Part shown: one piece after another, positions 41,172-50,001 of the stretch
Layout: each line of letters opens with the position of its first letter
Numbering within the stretch: the first letter of the stretch is position 1
The notes under the pieces: model-generated
Seen by the model: only the letters and a program-made list of their open reading frames with translations
Told to the model about the DNA's origin: nothing
Databases searched by the model: none
Origin: Pseudomonas sp. ANT_J12
GTDB taxonomy: Bacteria > Pseudomonadota > Gammaproteobacteria > Pseudomonadales > Pseudomonadaceae
Length of the DNA stretch: 64,000 nt
Direction: 5' to 3'
NCBI RefSeq assembly: GCF_008370045.1
Contig: NZ_VOBN01000003.1
Coordinates: 372,001 to 436,000 of the forward strand
Translations under genes and position numbers: made by a program

Positions 41172-41936
41172 ATGTCACGAATCCTGGTGTACGTCCTCGT
41201 AGCGATTGCAGCCCTCTACCTGCTGCTCTGCGTGGCGTTGTTCGTGTTTCAGCGCGCGCTTATCTACTTCCCGCAACCCAGCGCCTACGCCACACCCGAC
41301 AATGTGCTCACGCTGCCGGTAGCAGACGCGAACTTGCAGGTGTCGGTCCGCCCCCACGATGGCCCCAAGGCGTTGCTCTACTTCGGCGGCAATGCCGAGG
41401 ATGTCTCGCAAAACCTGCCTTCGTTTTCCGCAGCCTTCCCGGATCAGGCGATCTACCTGTTGCACTACCGGGGCTTCGGCGGCAGTTCCGGGTCGCCCTC
41501 CGAGGAGGCCATTGCCCGTGATGCCCTGGATTTGTTTGACCGGGTTTACGCCGAACACCCGCAGGTGGCCGTGGTCGGTCGCAGCCTCGGCACTGGCGTT
41601 GCCATTCGCCTGGCCAGCCAACGCCCGGCGGCGCGGCTGATCCTGGTTACGCCCTACAACAGCCTGCTGGAACTCGGCATCCGCCAGTACCCGATGTTTC
41701 CGGTGAAGTGGTTGTTGAAGGACACGTTTGATTCGGCGAAATACGCGGCGCACATCAGCGTGCCGACCCTGTTGATCGCGGCGGAACATGACGAAGTGAT
41801 CCCCCGTTCAAGCACGGTGCGGCTCTATGGCCAATTCATCCAGGGTGTGGCGTCGATGAAGGTGATTGCGGGGGTGGGGCACAATTCCATTTCTGAAAGC
41901 CCCGAGTACCTCAAGTTGATCGGCGCCGGGTTATGA
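41172..41936 (+). CDS. Membrane-anchored alpha/beta hydrolase (BEM46/FrsA-like)
   Basis: 254 residues from the ATG at 41172. An N-terminal hydrophobic helix (VYVLVAIAALYLLLCVALFV) anchors it, then QRALIYFPQPS, typical of the BEM46-like family. The hydrolase core has LLHYRGFGGSSGSP, the nucleophile elbow VVGRSLGTG (Ser), AAEHDEVIP (Asp) and GVGHNSIS (His). The catalytic domain probably faces the periplasm. The substrate is unknown. It is convergent with the next gene, overlapping its 3' end by 6 bp. Confidence 0.88.
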   Translation: MSRILVYVLVAIAALYLLLCVALFVFQRALIYFPQPSAYATPDNVLTLPVADANLQVSVRPHDGPKALLYFGGNAEDVSQNLPSFSAAFPDQAIYLLHYRGFGGSSGSPSEEAIARDALDLFDRVYAEHPQVAVVGRSLGTGVAIRLASQRPAARLILVTPYNSLLELGIRQYPMFPVKWLLKDTFDSAKYAAHISVPTLLIAAEHDEVIPRSSTVRLYGQFIQGVASMKVIAGVGHNSISESPEYLKLIGAGL

Positions 41937-42293
41937 ACGGCGTCGCGCCAGGCGTTGCAGCCAATTTCCGCCGTTGACGCGCTGACATTGTTCTTCTGAG
42001 TCGAACTGCACATGAGCCGCTACAGGGCTGACGAGCACCTGCGCTTCATCGAGTGCGGTGGCCGTCAGCGCGACCATGCGCTCGCCCTGCCCGCTGGCCA
42101 GCGCCTGGTCCTTCTGCGCCTCGGTATCGAACACCCCGATCACCCGCAAACTGGAAGGGAACACGCTGTAATCGACCTCATGGGTCAGCCAGCAGAAACC
42201 GACGATTTCTGCTTTGGCCGTCTCGCACGCGTCAGTCAAAGTGGCGACCAGGCGACGTTCGATGTGGGTTTGGTCGCGTTTGCTTAAAGCCAT
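41931..42293 (-). CDS. Conserved hypothetical protein
   Basis: 120 residues from the ATG at 42293, with AAGGATC at good spacing. It is an alpha/beta protein starting with SKRDQTHIERRLVATLTDAC, then GFCWLTHEVDYSVFPSSLRV and IGVFDTEAQKDQAL. There is no signal peptide or membrane segment. The family is not recognised; the pattern suggests a small soluble protein conserved in pseudomonads. Its stop overlaps the convergent hydrolase gene. Confidence 0.7.
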   Translation of the reverse strand: MALSKRDQTHIERRLVATLTDACETAKAEIVGFCWLTHEVDYSVFPSSLRVIGVFDTEAQKDQALASGQGERMVALTATALDEAQVLVSPVAAHVQFDSEEQCQRVNGGNWLQRLARRRS

Positions 42294-42357
42294 GGGTGGA
42301 TCCTTGTGACTGGCGAGAGGAAGCGCCAATCATACGAAATTTCACCCACATGAAATC

Positions 42358-42431
42358 GTCAAAGATCGCAGCCTTCGGTTGGAATGCATTTCCCCTGTAG
42401 GCGCTGCCGAAGGCTGCGATCTTTTGATCTT
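42358..42431. repeat. Inverted pair of the 'ggctgcgatcttttgatct' repeat
   Basis: aagatcgcagccttcgg at the left and ccgaaggctgcgatctttt at the right are inverted around a 30-bp spacer. This is the paired form of the element also seen singly at 9868 and 41093. Confidence 0.8.
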
Positions 42432-42446
42432 AAAACAGCGCACGAC

Positions 42447-43076
42447 TCACTTCGGCCGACGCACCGCCCGCACCTTGCCGCTGCCTCCGCCGCCGCAGAA
42501 AAACTGATCAGCGCCATCGGACTCAAGCCCGGAAACACCGACGCCCGCCGGCATCGTCACGCTTTCCAGCACGTCCCCGGTGGCCGGGTCGACCCGGCGC
42601 AACTCGCTCTCGTCGCCTTCCCAGGTGCCATGCCACAGCGCGCCTTCGACCCAGGTCACCCCGGTAACAAACCGGTTGGATTCGAGGGTGCGCAGAATCT
42701 TCCCGGTCTCGGGGTCGATCTGATGGATCTTGCGGTCTCGGTATTCCCCGACCCACAGCGTGCCTTCCGCCCAGGTCAGGCCCGAGTCGCTGCTGCCGGG
42801 GGCGGGGATGGTGTGGAGCACGCGGCCGGTCTTGGGGTCGATTTTCTGGATGCGGTCGGCGGCGATCTGGAACAGGTGCTCGCCATCGAACGCGGTGCCG
42901 GCGTCGGCGCTGACATCGATCGAGCGCACGGTCTCGCCGCTGGCCGGGTCGAGGGCGTTGAGTTTTTCGCCGCTGGCGAACCACACATGCTGGCCGTCCC
43001 AGCTCACGCCATGCACGGCGTCGACACCGGCAAAGGGTCCATATTCACGGATGATTTCGGCTGCTGAGTGTTTCAT
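42447..43076 (-). CDS. Glutamine cyclotransferase-like beta-propeller protein
   Basis: 209 residues built of repeated propeller blades: VSWDGQHVWFASG, TAFDGEHLFQIA, LTWAEGTLWVGEY, VTWVEGALWHGTW, each followed by an (L/I)xxIDPxTG-type turn (ALDPASG, KIDPKTG, QIDPETG, RVDPATG). This pattern resembles the glutamine cyclotransferase (plant-type QC) family and related PQQ-like propellers. It has no signal peptide, so it would be cytosolic. Whether it forms pyroglutamate is unproven. Confidence 0.75.
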   Translation of the reverse strand: MKHSAAEIIREYGPFAGVDAVHGVSWDGQHVWFASGEKLNALDPASGETVRSIDVSADAGTAFDGEHLFQIAADRIQKIDPKTGRVLHTIPAPGSSDSGLTWAEGTLWVGEYRDRKIHQIDPETGKILRTLESNRFVTGVTWVEGALWHGTWEGDESELRRVDPATGDVLESVTMPAGVGVSGLESDGADQFFCGGGGSGKVRAVRRPK

Positions 43077-43111
43077 GAGGTGTTCCTCGTCACGGGGTTG
43101 GTGAGGTGATC

Positions 43112-44323
43112 CTAAGCACTGGGCAACGGCGCCGTGAGTAACAAAGTCGTCGCGAAACCCGGCACTGGCGGTGTCATCCAGCGCCGCGCCCGTCCGCGCC
43201 CGAACGACTGCACCTTGCCGTCCGCCGCCAGGGTATCGAGGATTCGCTGCACTGTGCGCTGGCTGGTGCCGAGGGCCAACGCCAGGGCCGAGCTGGACCA
43301 GGATTCACCGTCGGCGAGGAAGGCGAACACCGTGGCGTATTTTTCTTCGACAGGTTGTGCCAGCAGCACCACATCCTGCGCCACCAACTCAAAGCCGCGC
43401 GGTGTGGCGATCACGCTGGCCAAAGGTTCAAGGGCCGCGCGCAAACGCCCGACTTCAACGCGCAATCGGGCGCGATGGGACTCGTCACTGAGTTTCAGGC
43501 GAAAGGCATGGGCAATCAGGGCTTCTCTCGACACGTCGGCAGGCCAGGCTTCGGCCAGGGCCCGGGCGATGGCGAACAACACCGGGCGCGTGCCCAGCGC
43601 CATCGACATGCCGGCGCCGCACACGCTGTAACGGCACGCGTCCACCACCAGCGCGGTTGAAGCGAGCAAGGCTTCAACCTCGTCCAGCAACAAGGGGCGC
43701 TCCTGGCCATGGGCAATCAACCGGGCGACCGGGGTGTTCAACAGGTTGATCGCGTGTTCGACTTCGGCGGATAACGCGGGGATCGCGGCATGCCGTGCGG
43801 CCTCTTGCGCCCGGGTCAGCGCCGCCCGCGCCGACTGTGATTGCACGCGACGCATGGCGATCCCGGCCACCACCAATTCATGCACCGTGCGCAAGGCCGG
43901 CGGCAGTGGCGCGGGGTCGATTACGCTGAGTTGTTGCTGAGCGTCATCCAATTGCCCAATCAACAGCAGGCGCCGGATCGCCAGATAGCGCGCATGGGCG
44001 GCGTTGACGCCGTCGCCGTGGGCCTCAAGCGTCACCCGCGCCATGTCGAGTTGCTTGACGGGCCAACCGAGGTCCCGCGAGGCCAGCGCGATCTCGGCCT
44101 CGGCGACCACACAGCGCGCTCGCGCCAGGCTTTCCTTCGGCCCGAAGGCCCGCGCCGCCCGTTGCACCAGCGTCCTGGCCAACACCAGGTCACCGATCTG
44201 CGCCATCGCAATGCCGCGCAGTGCCAGCGCTGCCGCATCGTCGCGCAAGGCCACGCGGTTCAGGGCGCCGAGGGGATCACCCGCCGCCAGCGCCCGCGCC
44301 GCCGCCGTGATCAGCGCATCCAT
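43112..44323 (-). CDS. Probable transcriptional regulator with helical repeat N-terminus
   Basis: 403 residues. The N-terminal two-thirds is Ala/Leu-rich and helical, resembling TPR-type repeats (RALAAGDPLGALNRVALRDD, ARAFGPKESLARARCVVAEA). The C-terminal part looks like DNA binding: RLRVEVGRLRAALEPLASVI resembles an OmpR/SARP-like winged part, and SSALALALGTSQRTVQRILD is a clear helix-turn-helix. It is divergent from the DUF899 gene across 87 bp, so that gene is the likely target. The ligand is unknown. Confidence 0.7.
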   Translation of the reverse strand: MDALITAAARALAAGDPLGALNRVALRDDAAALALRGIAMAQIGDLVLARTLVQRAARAFGPKESLARARCVVAEAEIALASRDLGWPVKQLDMARVTLEAHGDGVNAAHARYLAIRRLLLIGQLDDAQQQLSVIDPAPLPPALRTVHELVVAGIAMRRVQSQSARAALTRAQEAARHAAIPALSAEVEHAINLLNTPVARLIAHGQERPLLLDEVEALLASTALVVDACRYSVCGAGMSMALGTRPVLFAIARALAEAWPADVSREALIAHAFRLKLSDESHRARLRVEVGRLRAALEPLASVIATPRGFELVAQDVVLLAQPVEEKYATVFAFLADGESWSSSALALALGTSQRTVQRILDTLAADGKVQSFGRGRARRWMTPPVPGFATTLLLTAPLPSA

Positions 44324-44410
44324 CTGAATCGCGCCACATTTGTCACTCCCATCGTCCGAAGTCCCGAATTTAGTCTATCTCACGATGACTGACCGCGATG
44401 GGAGGCAAGC

Positions 44411-45172
44411 ATGATGAACAAGCACACGATCGGTACACGAGAACAATGGCTGGCTGCGCGCCTGGATTTGCTCAAGGCCGAGAAGGCCCTGACCCGCCGC
44501 AGCGATGAACTCGCCCGACAACGTCAGGCGCTGCCCTGGGTGCGGGTCGACAAGGCGTACCGTTTCGACACTGAGCACGGTCCGGCTATGCTGGACGCGC
44601 TGTTCGACGGTCGCTCGCAACTATTGGTCTATCACTTCATGTTCGGCCCCGATTACACGGCGGGCTGCCCGTCCTGCTCGGCGATTGCCGATGGGTTTGA
44701 CGGCATCGTCACGCACCTGGCGCACCACGACGTGACGCTGATGGCCGTGTCCCGCGCACCGTTGGCGAAACTGCTGGCGTACCGGCAGCGGATGGGCTGG
44801 ACGTTTCCCTGGGCGTCGGCGCCTGACAGCGATTTCACGGCTGATTTCAATGTGTCGTTCACCGAGGCGCAGCAGCGTGAAGGAACGATCGAATACAACT
44901 ATCAACGCGGTGGGCATGCGATGGATGAATCGCAGGTGCCGGAACCTGTCGCGCAGTTCGCGGCGACCTGTGGCACCGATGCGCCCACCTATTCGCGGGA
45001 CCGGCCGGGGTTGAGTGCGTTTGTGCGTGAGGACGGCGTGATTTATCACACCTATTCCACCTATGCCCGTGGGCTGGACGGGTTGTGGGGGATGTATCAG
45101 TGGCTGGATCGGGCGCCGTTGGGCAGGCATGAACAAGGGCCTTGGTGGCGGCGGCATGATGAGTACAGTTGA
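44411..45172 (+). CDS. DUF899 thioredoxin-like protein
   Basis: 253 residues, with two adjacent ATG codons at 44411 and 44414 after GGGAGG. The DUF899 pattern is clear: the N-terminal helix EQWLAARLDLLKAEKALTRR, LPWVRVDKAYRF, the HFMFGPDYTAGCPSCSAIAD segment with a CxxC pair, and DVTLMAVSRAPLAKLLAYR. The C-terminus has SAFVREDGVIYHTYSTYARG and the closing DRAPLGRHE. The fold is thioredoxin-like, but the redox role is untested. It is divergent from the putative regulator. Confidence 0.88.
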   Translation: MMNKHTIGTREQWLAARLDLLKAEKALTRRSDELARQRQALPWVRVDKAYRFDTEHGPAMLDALFDGRSQLLVYHFMFGPDYTAGCPSCSAIADGFDGIVTHLAHHDVTLMAVSRAPLAKLLAYRQRMGWTFPWASAPDSDFTADFNVSFTEAQQREGTIEYNYQRGGHAMDESQVPEPVAQFAATCGTDAPTYSRDRPGLSAFVREDGVIYHTYSTYARGLDGLWGMYQWLDRAPLGRHEQGPWWRRHDEYS

Positions 45173-45201
45173 TCAGGGATTTTTGGTGTCTGGGCTGACG
45201 T

Positions 45202-45295
45202 CTTCGCGGGCAAGCCTCGCTCCTACAGGGTTTTGCGGTGTTCGAAAATTTCGCGGCCACCACAAAACCTGTAGGAGCGAGGCTTGCCCGCGAAG
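45202..45295. repeat. REP pair, second family, with a conserved spacer
   Basis: cttcgcgggcaagcctcgct and its inverted copy bound a spacer. The right 68 bp (45228-45295) recurs at 49757-49824 with only a few changes, including the gaaaatttcgcggccaccac core. Confidence 0.88.
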
Positions 45296-45329
45296 AGGCC
45301 CTCAAACACACACAAAAACCCACGGCTTA

Positions 45330-46247
45330 TCACCGCCCATCCGCCCAACCCGGCTGGCGCCCAAACCCGTCGAACAATTCAAAAATGGTCGCCTTGACCT
45401 TCTGCACCGCATTGCTCTGCACTGCCGTGTCATGCCAGCACAACGACAACTCCCGGGTGAACAGTCGATGGTCGATCCTGGCCAGTTTCAACTTGTGCTG
45501 TTCCAGCTCGGCATGCGCCGCCGCCCACGGCAGGATGGTCACGCCGAGCCGGGCCTTGACCGCCGCGAACAGCAGGTCGGTGGAGTTGGCTTCAAACTCT
45601 ACCTCACAGTGCAGGCCAGCCTCCTGAAACGCTGACTCGACCCGACTGCGAATCGTATTCGGCGCACAGGGCAGCACCAGCGGCATCTTCGCCAAGGCCT
45701 CAATCGATACCGGGCCATCAGGCAATGAAAATTCCGGCCACGCCACCAGGTACAGCGTTTCAGTCAGCAGCCGCTGCGACACCACGCCCCGGCTTTCGGC
45801 CACATCGACGTTCACCGCCAACGCCACGCGCCCTAAGGTGATCAGGCCGCCGAGTTCGGCGCTGGGCGCATCGATCAACTCCAGTTTGATCCCCGGATAT
45901 CGACTGCGAATGGTCCGCGCCAGTGGGATTGCCAACATCCGCGCGGTACTCGACGGCATGCCCACCGAGACCTTGCCTTGGGGAAATTCGGCGTCCTGGC
46001 GCAGCAGTTCCTGAGTGCCGTCGGCCTGACGCAGCAGTTCGACGGCATGCCGATAGAGCGTGCGCCCCGCCGCCGTCGGCACCACGCCGTGGACACTGCG
46101 GTCGAGCAATTGCATGCCCATGTCCTGCTCCAGATTGCGCATCTGCTGGCTGATCGCAGGCTGGGCGATGTGCAGGGCTTCACTGGCGCGGGTGATGTTG
46201 CCGCACTCGACCACCTTAATGAAATAACGCAGTTGGCGCAGGTCCAT
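45330..46247 (-). CDS. LysR family regulator, divergent from the acid-utilisation operon
   Basis: 305 residues from the ATG at 46247, with GGAGAGG upstream; an in-frame start 18 bp before is less supported. The winged HTH is LRQLRYFIKVVECGNITRAS then EALHIAQPAISQQMRNLE, followed by the linker helix and an effector-binding domain (about 90-295; PQGKVSVGMPSS, VKARLGVTILP). It faces the MFS-CoA transferase-decarboxylase operon and is its likely activator. The inducer is probably the transported acid or its CoA ester. Confidence 0.9.
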   Translation of the reverse strand: MDLRQLRYFIKVVECGNITRASEALHIAQPAISQQMRNLEQDMGMQLLDRSVHGVVPTAAGRTLYRHAVELLRQADGTQELLRQDAEFPQGKVSVGMPSSTARMLAIPLARTIRSRYPGIKLELIDAPSAELGGLITLGRVALAVNVDVAESRGVVSQRLLTETLYLVAWPEFSLPDGPVSIEALAKMPLVLPCAPNTIRSRVESAFQEAGLHCEVEFEANSTDLLFAAVKARLGVTILPWAAAHAELEQHKLKLARIDHRLFTRELSLCWHDTAVQSNAVQKVKATIFELFDGFGRQPGWADGR

Positions 46248-46293
46248 GAGCCTCTCCAAAGCCATCGGATTTTCCGTTGGGACCAGAGGAATA

Positions 46294-46312
46294 TCATATT
46301 TTAAGTTTATGA
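46294..46312. promoter_or_regulatory. Candidate LysR-type operator
   Basis: TCATA-N9-TATGA is a perfect inverted repeat in the AT-rich 166-bp gap between the divergent LysR gene and the MFS operon. It contains the T-N11-A spacing expected of LysR binding boxes. Role inferred from position and symmetry. Confidence 0.5.
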
Positions 46313-46413
46313 GATACCGCGCCTAGACTCGTCTCACAACAAACGAAGCGCCACCGGCCGCCACTGCCGCGTCGCGCTTCCATAGGCCTGAAAAAGGCCA
46401 CTGGGAGATCGCC

Positions 46414-47718
46414 ATGTCTAGCGCAATGACTGCATCTGCAACACGGGAAAAACCGATCAAGACGCCGCTAAGCCGCGAGCAGATTCGCGGCTTCTGGACG
46501 GTCTACCTGGGCTGGGTCCTGGATGGCGTCGACTCCGTGATCTTCGCCCTCGTGCTGATCCCGGCCATGACCGAGTTGCTGCCCAACTCCGGCATCACCG
46601 CCACCCCCGCCAATATCGCCATGTACGGGTCCTTGCTGTTCGGGTTGTTCCTGATCGGCTGGGGCCTCTCGTTCATCTGGGGACCGTTGGCCGACCGCTT
46701 TGGGCGGGTGAAGATGCTGGCCGCGAGCATCCTGGTGTACTCGCTGTTTACCGGCGCGGCGGCATTCTCCGAGAACATCTGGCAACTGGCGGCGTTTCGG
46801 CTGATTGCCGGGATCGGCGTTGGCGGCGAGTGGGCACTGGCGGGCACCTACGTCGCCGAGTGCTGGCCGGAAGACCGACGCAAGATGGGCGCGGGCTACC
46901 TGCAAACCGGCTACTACCTGGGCTTCTTTATTGCTGCGTTGCTCAACTATACGGTCGGCGCCACGTATGGCTGGCGGGTGATGTTCCTGTGCGGGCTGTT
47001 CCCGGCGTTCGTGGCGATTTATACCGCGCTCAAAGTCAAAGAGCCGCGCAAAGTGATCATCGAAGCCACAGGGCCGAAAGTGCATAGCTCCTGGCTGGAG
47101 ATCTTCGCTCCGGCGTTTCGTCGTCGCACGCTCACCAGCTCAGCCTTGGTCGGTGTCGCCATCGTCGGGTTGTGGGCCGGTTCGGTGTACGAAGCCACCG
47201 CCGTAGTCACCCTGGCGACCCGCGCCGGCATCGACCACGTCGGCGCCGTGCACCTGGCCTCCATCGGGGCGGCGATCCTGTCCCTGAGCACCATCCTCGG
47301 CTGCCTGATCGCGCCATGGCTGGCGGAGCGCGTCGGACGGCGCAAGGCGCTGGGCATCTACTTCGCCGGGATGGCCGCCTCGATCGTCGTCGCGTTCGGC
47401 TGGGTGTTCTACATGGACGATGGCCTGCACCTGTTCATGGTGTCGCTGGTGTTCCTCGGTTTCTTCGGCGGCAACTTCGCGATCTTCTCTCTGTGGCTGC
47501 CCGAGCAATACCCGACCCGCATTCGCGCCACCGCATTCGCCTTCAACGCCTCGGTCGGGCGCTTTATCGGCGCCGGGGTCAACTTCCTGCTGGCGGCCGC
47601 GATCCACTGGCACGGTTCCCTCGGTGCGCCCATCGCCTGGACAGCCGCCGCGTTTGTCGCCGGCATCCTGATCCTGCCGTTTGCCGTGGAAACCCGCGAC
47701 CAGACCTTGCCGCAATAG
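46414..47718 (+). CDS. MFS transporter (aromatic acid/dicarboxylate:H+ symporter-like)
   Basis: 434 residues with 12 predicted helices. The MFS signature between helices 2 and 3 is GPLADRFGRVKML and its repeat in the second half is APWLAERVGRRKALG. Helix 1 carries GWVLDGVDSVIFALVLIPAM, with the D(G)xD pattern seen in AAHS/metabolite:H+ symporters. The segment RLIAGIGVGGEWALAGTYVA is shared with sugar/acid transporters such as ShiA. It is the first gene of a three-gene operon and should import the acid that the next enzymes handle. Confidence 0.9.
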   Translation: MSSAMTASATREKPIKTPLSREQIRGFWTVYLGWVLDGVDSVIFALVLIPAMTELLPNSGITATPANIAMYGSLLFGLFLIGWGLSFIWGPLADRFGRVKMLAASILVYSLFTGAAAFSENIWQLAAFRLIAGIGVGGEWALAGTYVAECWPEDRRKMGAGYLQTGYYLGFFIAALLNYTVGATYGWRVMFLCGLFPAFVAIYTALKVKEPRKVIIEATGPKVHSSWLEIFAPAFRRRTLTSSALVGVAIVGLWAGSVYEATAVVTLATRAGIDHVGAVHLASIGAAILSLSTILGCLIAPWLAERVGRRKALGIYFAGMAASIVVAFGWVFYMDDGLHLFMVSLVFLGFFGGNFAIFSLWLPEQYPTRIRATAFAFNASVGRFIGAGVNFLLAAAIHWHGSLGAPIAWTAAAFVAGILILPFAVETRDQTLPQ

Positions 47719-47740
47719 ATTTCATTCACCGGAGAATCCC

Positions 47741-48967
47741 ATGCAAGCTTTGCAAGGCATCAAGATTGTCGACCTGAGCCGCGCACTCTCGGGGCCGTTT
47801 TGCACCATGGTGCTGGCCGACCTCGGCGCCGACGTGATCAAGATCGAGCCCGGCCCGAGCGGCGACATGAGCCGCACCTGGGGCCCGTTCGACCGTGGCG
47901 TCAGCACTTATTACCTCTCGTGCAACCGCAACAAACGCGGGATGTGCATCGACTTCCGCCACCCCGAAGGCCTGGCCACGATCCAGCGCCTGATCGACGA
48001 TGCCGACGTGGTGATCGAGAACTTCAAACCCGGCACGCTGGAGAGCATGGGCCTCGGTTACGACGTGCTCAGTGCGCGCAATCCACGGCTGATTCTCGGC
48101 AGCATCAACGCGTTCGGTGCCGACGGGCCGATGAGCCGTTGGCCGGGTTTCGACCAGATCGCCCAAGGCTATTCGGGACTGATGAGCCTGACCGGTTTTG
48201 TCGACGGCGACCCGACCCGCACCGGCACCGCGATTGGCGATCTGACCTCGGGCATGTGGCTGGTGACGGCGGTGTTGGCCGCCCTGCTGGAGCGCTCGAC
48301 GACCGGGCGCGGCCAGCATGTCAGCACCTCGTTGCTGGCCAGTCTGGTCGGGTTATTGAGTGTGCACGGCCAGCGTTATCTCAGCCTCGGCGACGTGCCG
48401 CGCCGCACCGGCAATGCGCATTCAGTGATCGCGCCGTATGGCGTGTTCCAGACGCTGGACGGCCCGCTGAATCTGGCACCCATCACCTCGGCCATGTGGG
48501 GCCGCTTGTGCGTGTTGCTCGACTTGCCGTCGCTGCCGGACGATCCGCGTTTCGCCAGCAATGAGGCGCGGGTCGAGCGTCGGGAAGAATTGAAAGCGAT
48601 CCTCGAAAGCCGTCTGAAAACCCGCAGCAAACACGCGTGGACTGAGCTGTTTATCGAAGCCGGCCTGCCCGCTGGCCCGATCAACACCCTCGACGAAGTA
48701 TTCGACGACCCGCAAGTGCTGCACAGCCAACTGACCGAAACCGTTACGCATCCGACCCTCGGCGCCGTGCGCCAAGTGGTGACGCCGGTGTTCAGCGCCA
48801 CCGACAGCGCCGCCAGCCGCCCACCGCCGCTGCTCGGCGAACACACCCTTGAAGTGCTGCGCGAGGCGGGTTTCGATAACGCTTCGATCAACGCACTGCT
48901 CGCCGCCAACGTGGTGTTCCAGGACACCAACGATTCACCCACACACGCCACAGGAACTGCCCAATGA
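47741..48967 (+). CDS. Class III (CaiB/BaiF) CoA transferase
   Basis: 408 residues from the ATG at 47741, with GGAGAATCCC upstream. It opens with QALQGIKIVDLSRALSGPFC then VLADLGADVIKIEPGPSGD, the standard CaiB/BaiF start. The catalytic aspartate is probably in TGTAIGDLTSGMWLV, aligned with the Asp of formyl-CoA transferase. RRTGNAHSVIAPYGVFQT and EAGLPAGPINTLDEVFDDPQ follow as usual. It would move CoA from an acyl-CoA donor to the imported acid. Its stop overlaps the next ATG by 4 bp. Confidence 0.9.
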   Translation: MQALQGIKIVDLSRALSGPFCTMVLADLGADVIKIEPGPSGDMSRTWGPFDRGVSTYYLSCNRNKRGMCIDFRHPEGLATIQRLIDDADVVIENFKPGTLESMGLGYDVLSARNPRLILGSINAFGADGPMSRWPGFDQIAQGYSGLMSLTGFVDGDPTRTGTAIGDLTSGMWLVTAVLAALLERSTTGRGQHVSTSLLASLVGLLSVHGQRYLSLGDVPRRTGNAHSVIAPYGVFQTLDGPLNLAPITSAMWGRLCVLLDLPSLPDDPRFASNEARVERREELKAILESRLKTRSKHAWTELFIEAGLPAGPINTLDEVFDDPQVLHSQLTETVTHPTLGAVRQVVTPVFSATDSAASRPPPLLGEHTLEVLREAGFDNASINALLAANVVFQDTNDSPTHATGTAQ

Positions 48968-49746
48968 ATTCGACCGTTACCGTCAACCAGATCGATGAGC
49001 GCATCGCCCGACTGGTCTTCAGCAACCCCACTCACCGCAACGCCCTCAGCGCGCAACTGCTGAACGCCCTCGACGAAAACCTCGTCGCCCTCGCCGCCCG
49101 ACGCATCCCCGTGGTGATTCTCGGCGGCGAAGTCGGGCAACCGGTGTGGAGCGCCGGCCACGATATTCGCGAACTGCAACATGACCGCGACCCCATTGCC
49201 TACGGCAAGCCCCTCGAACAAGTGCTGCGCCGAATTCGCGCCTACCACGGCGTGGTCATTGCGCTGATCTCAGGTTCCGTGTGGGGCGGCGCGGTGGATC
49301 TGGCCATGAGTTGCGACCTGGTGGTAGCCGATCACAGCGCCAGTTTCGCCATGACCCCGGTGAACATCGGCTTGCCGTACACCACCAGCGGCTTGCTGCG
49401 GTTCTTCAATAATTTACCGGTTCATGTGCTCAAGGAAATGTTCTTCACCGCGCAGAAACTCGATGCCCAGCGGGCCGAACGCTTCGGCGTGATTAATCGA
49501 CTGGTCGATAGCGCTGAACTGGAAGCGACGGCGCTGGACATGGCCCAAGGCATCGCCGCCAAGGCACCGCTGGCGGTGGCCGCGGTGAAGGAGCAATTGC
49601 GGATTCTGGAAGACCTGCAACCGCTGCCGGTGCAGGCGATGGAGCAGATTGCCGAGTTGCGACGACAGGCGTGTGAGAGTGCCGATTTTGGCGAAGGGCT
49701 GGCGGCGTTTGCCGAGCGCAGGGGGGCGGTGTTTAGCGGGCAATAA
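48964..49746 (+). CDS. scpB: Methylmalonyl-CoA decarboxylase-like crotonase (ScpB/YgfG type)
   Basis: 260 residues of the enoyl-CoA hydratase/isomerase superfamily. It shares with E. coli YgfG the segments VWSAGHDIREL with a following DP, SGSVWGGAVDLAMSCDLVVA, SFAMTPVNIGLPY, KEMFFTAQKLDAQRAERFGV and KAPLAVAAVKEQLRILED. The SVWGG loop in place of a hydratase Glu, and the TPVN-G-PY segment, mark the decarboxylase branch. It would turn (R or S)-methylmalonyl-CoA, or a similar malonyl-CoA, into propionyl-CoA and CO2. Its translation is coupled to the CoA transferase. Confidence 0.82.
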   Translation: MNSTVTVNQIDERIARLVFSNPTHRNALSAQLLNALDENLVALAARRIPVVILGGEVGQPVWSAGHDIRELQHDRDPIAYGKPLEQVLRRIRAYHGVVIALISGSVWGGAVDLAMSCDLVVADHSASFAMTPVNIGLPYTTSGLLRFFNNLPVHVLKEMFFTAQKLDAQRAERFGVINRLVDSAELEATALDMAQGIAAKAPLAVAAVKEQLRILEDLQPLPVQAMEQIAELRRQACESADFGEGLAAFAERRGAVFSGQ

Positions 49747-49756
49747 ATCAGGCGTC

Positions 49757-49824
49757 GGGTTTCGCGGTGTCCGAAAATTTCGCGGCCACCACAAAACCCG
49801 TAGGAGCAAGGCTTGCCCGCGAAG
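49757..49824. repeat. Single-arm second-family REP with conserved 68-bp extension
   Basis: This segment repeats 45228-45295 almost exactly, including the gaaaatttcgcggccaccac core and the gtaggagcaaggcttgcccg arm. The partner arm of a pair is missing here. The remaining bases to 50001 hold no gene. Confidence 0.8.
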
Positions 49825-50001
49825 ACGCCCGCCCAAACACCACCCACCCCAAGGACGTTCCCGACGTTCTGCCCCACGCTGCCTATACTCACGCCCATAG
49901 ATTCATCACCGACCGTCGCGGATGACTGGATCGCTGACCAGCCTGAGCCGTGCAACCGTCCTGGCTAGCCAGACGCCGTGACATGGATCAAGGACGAGTC
50001 A

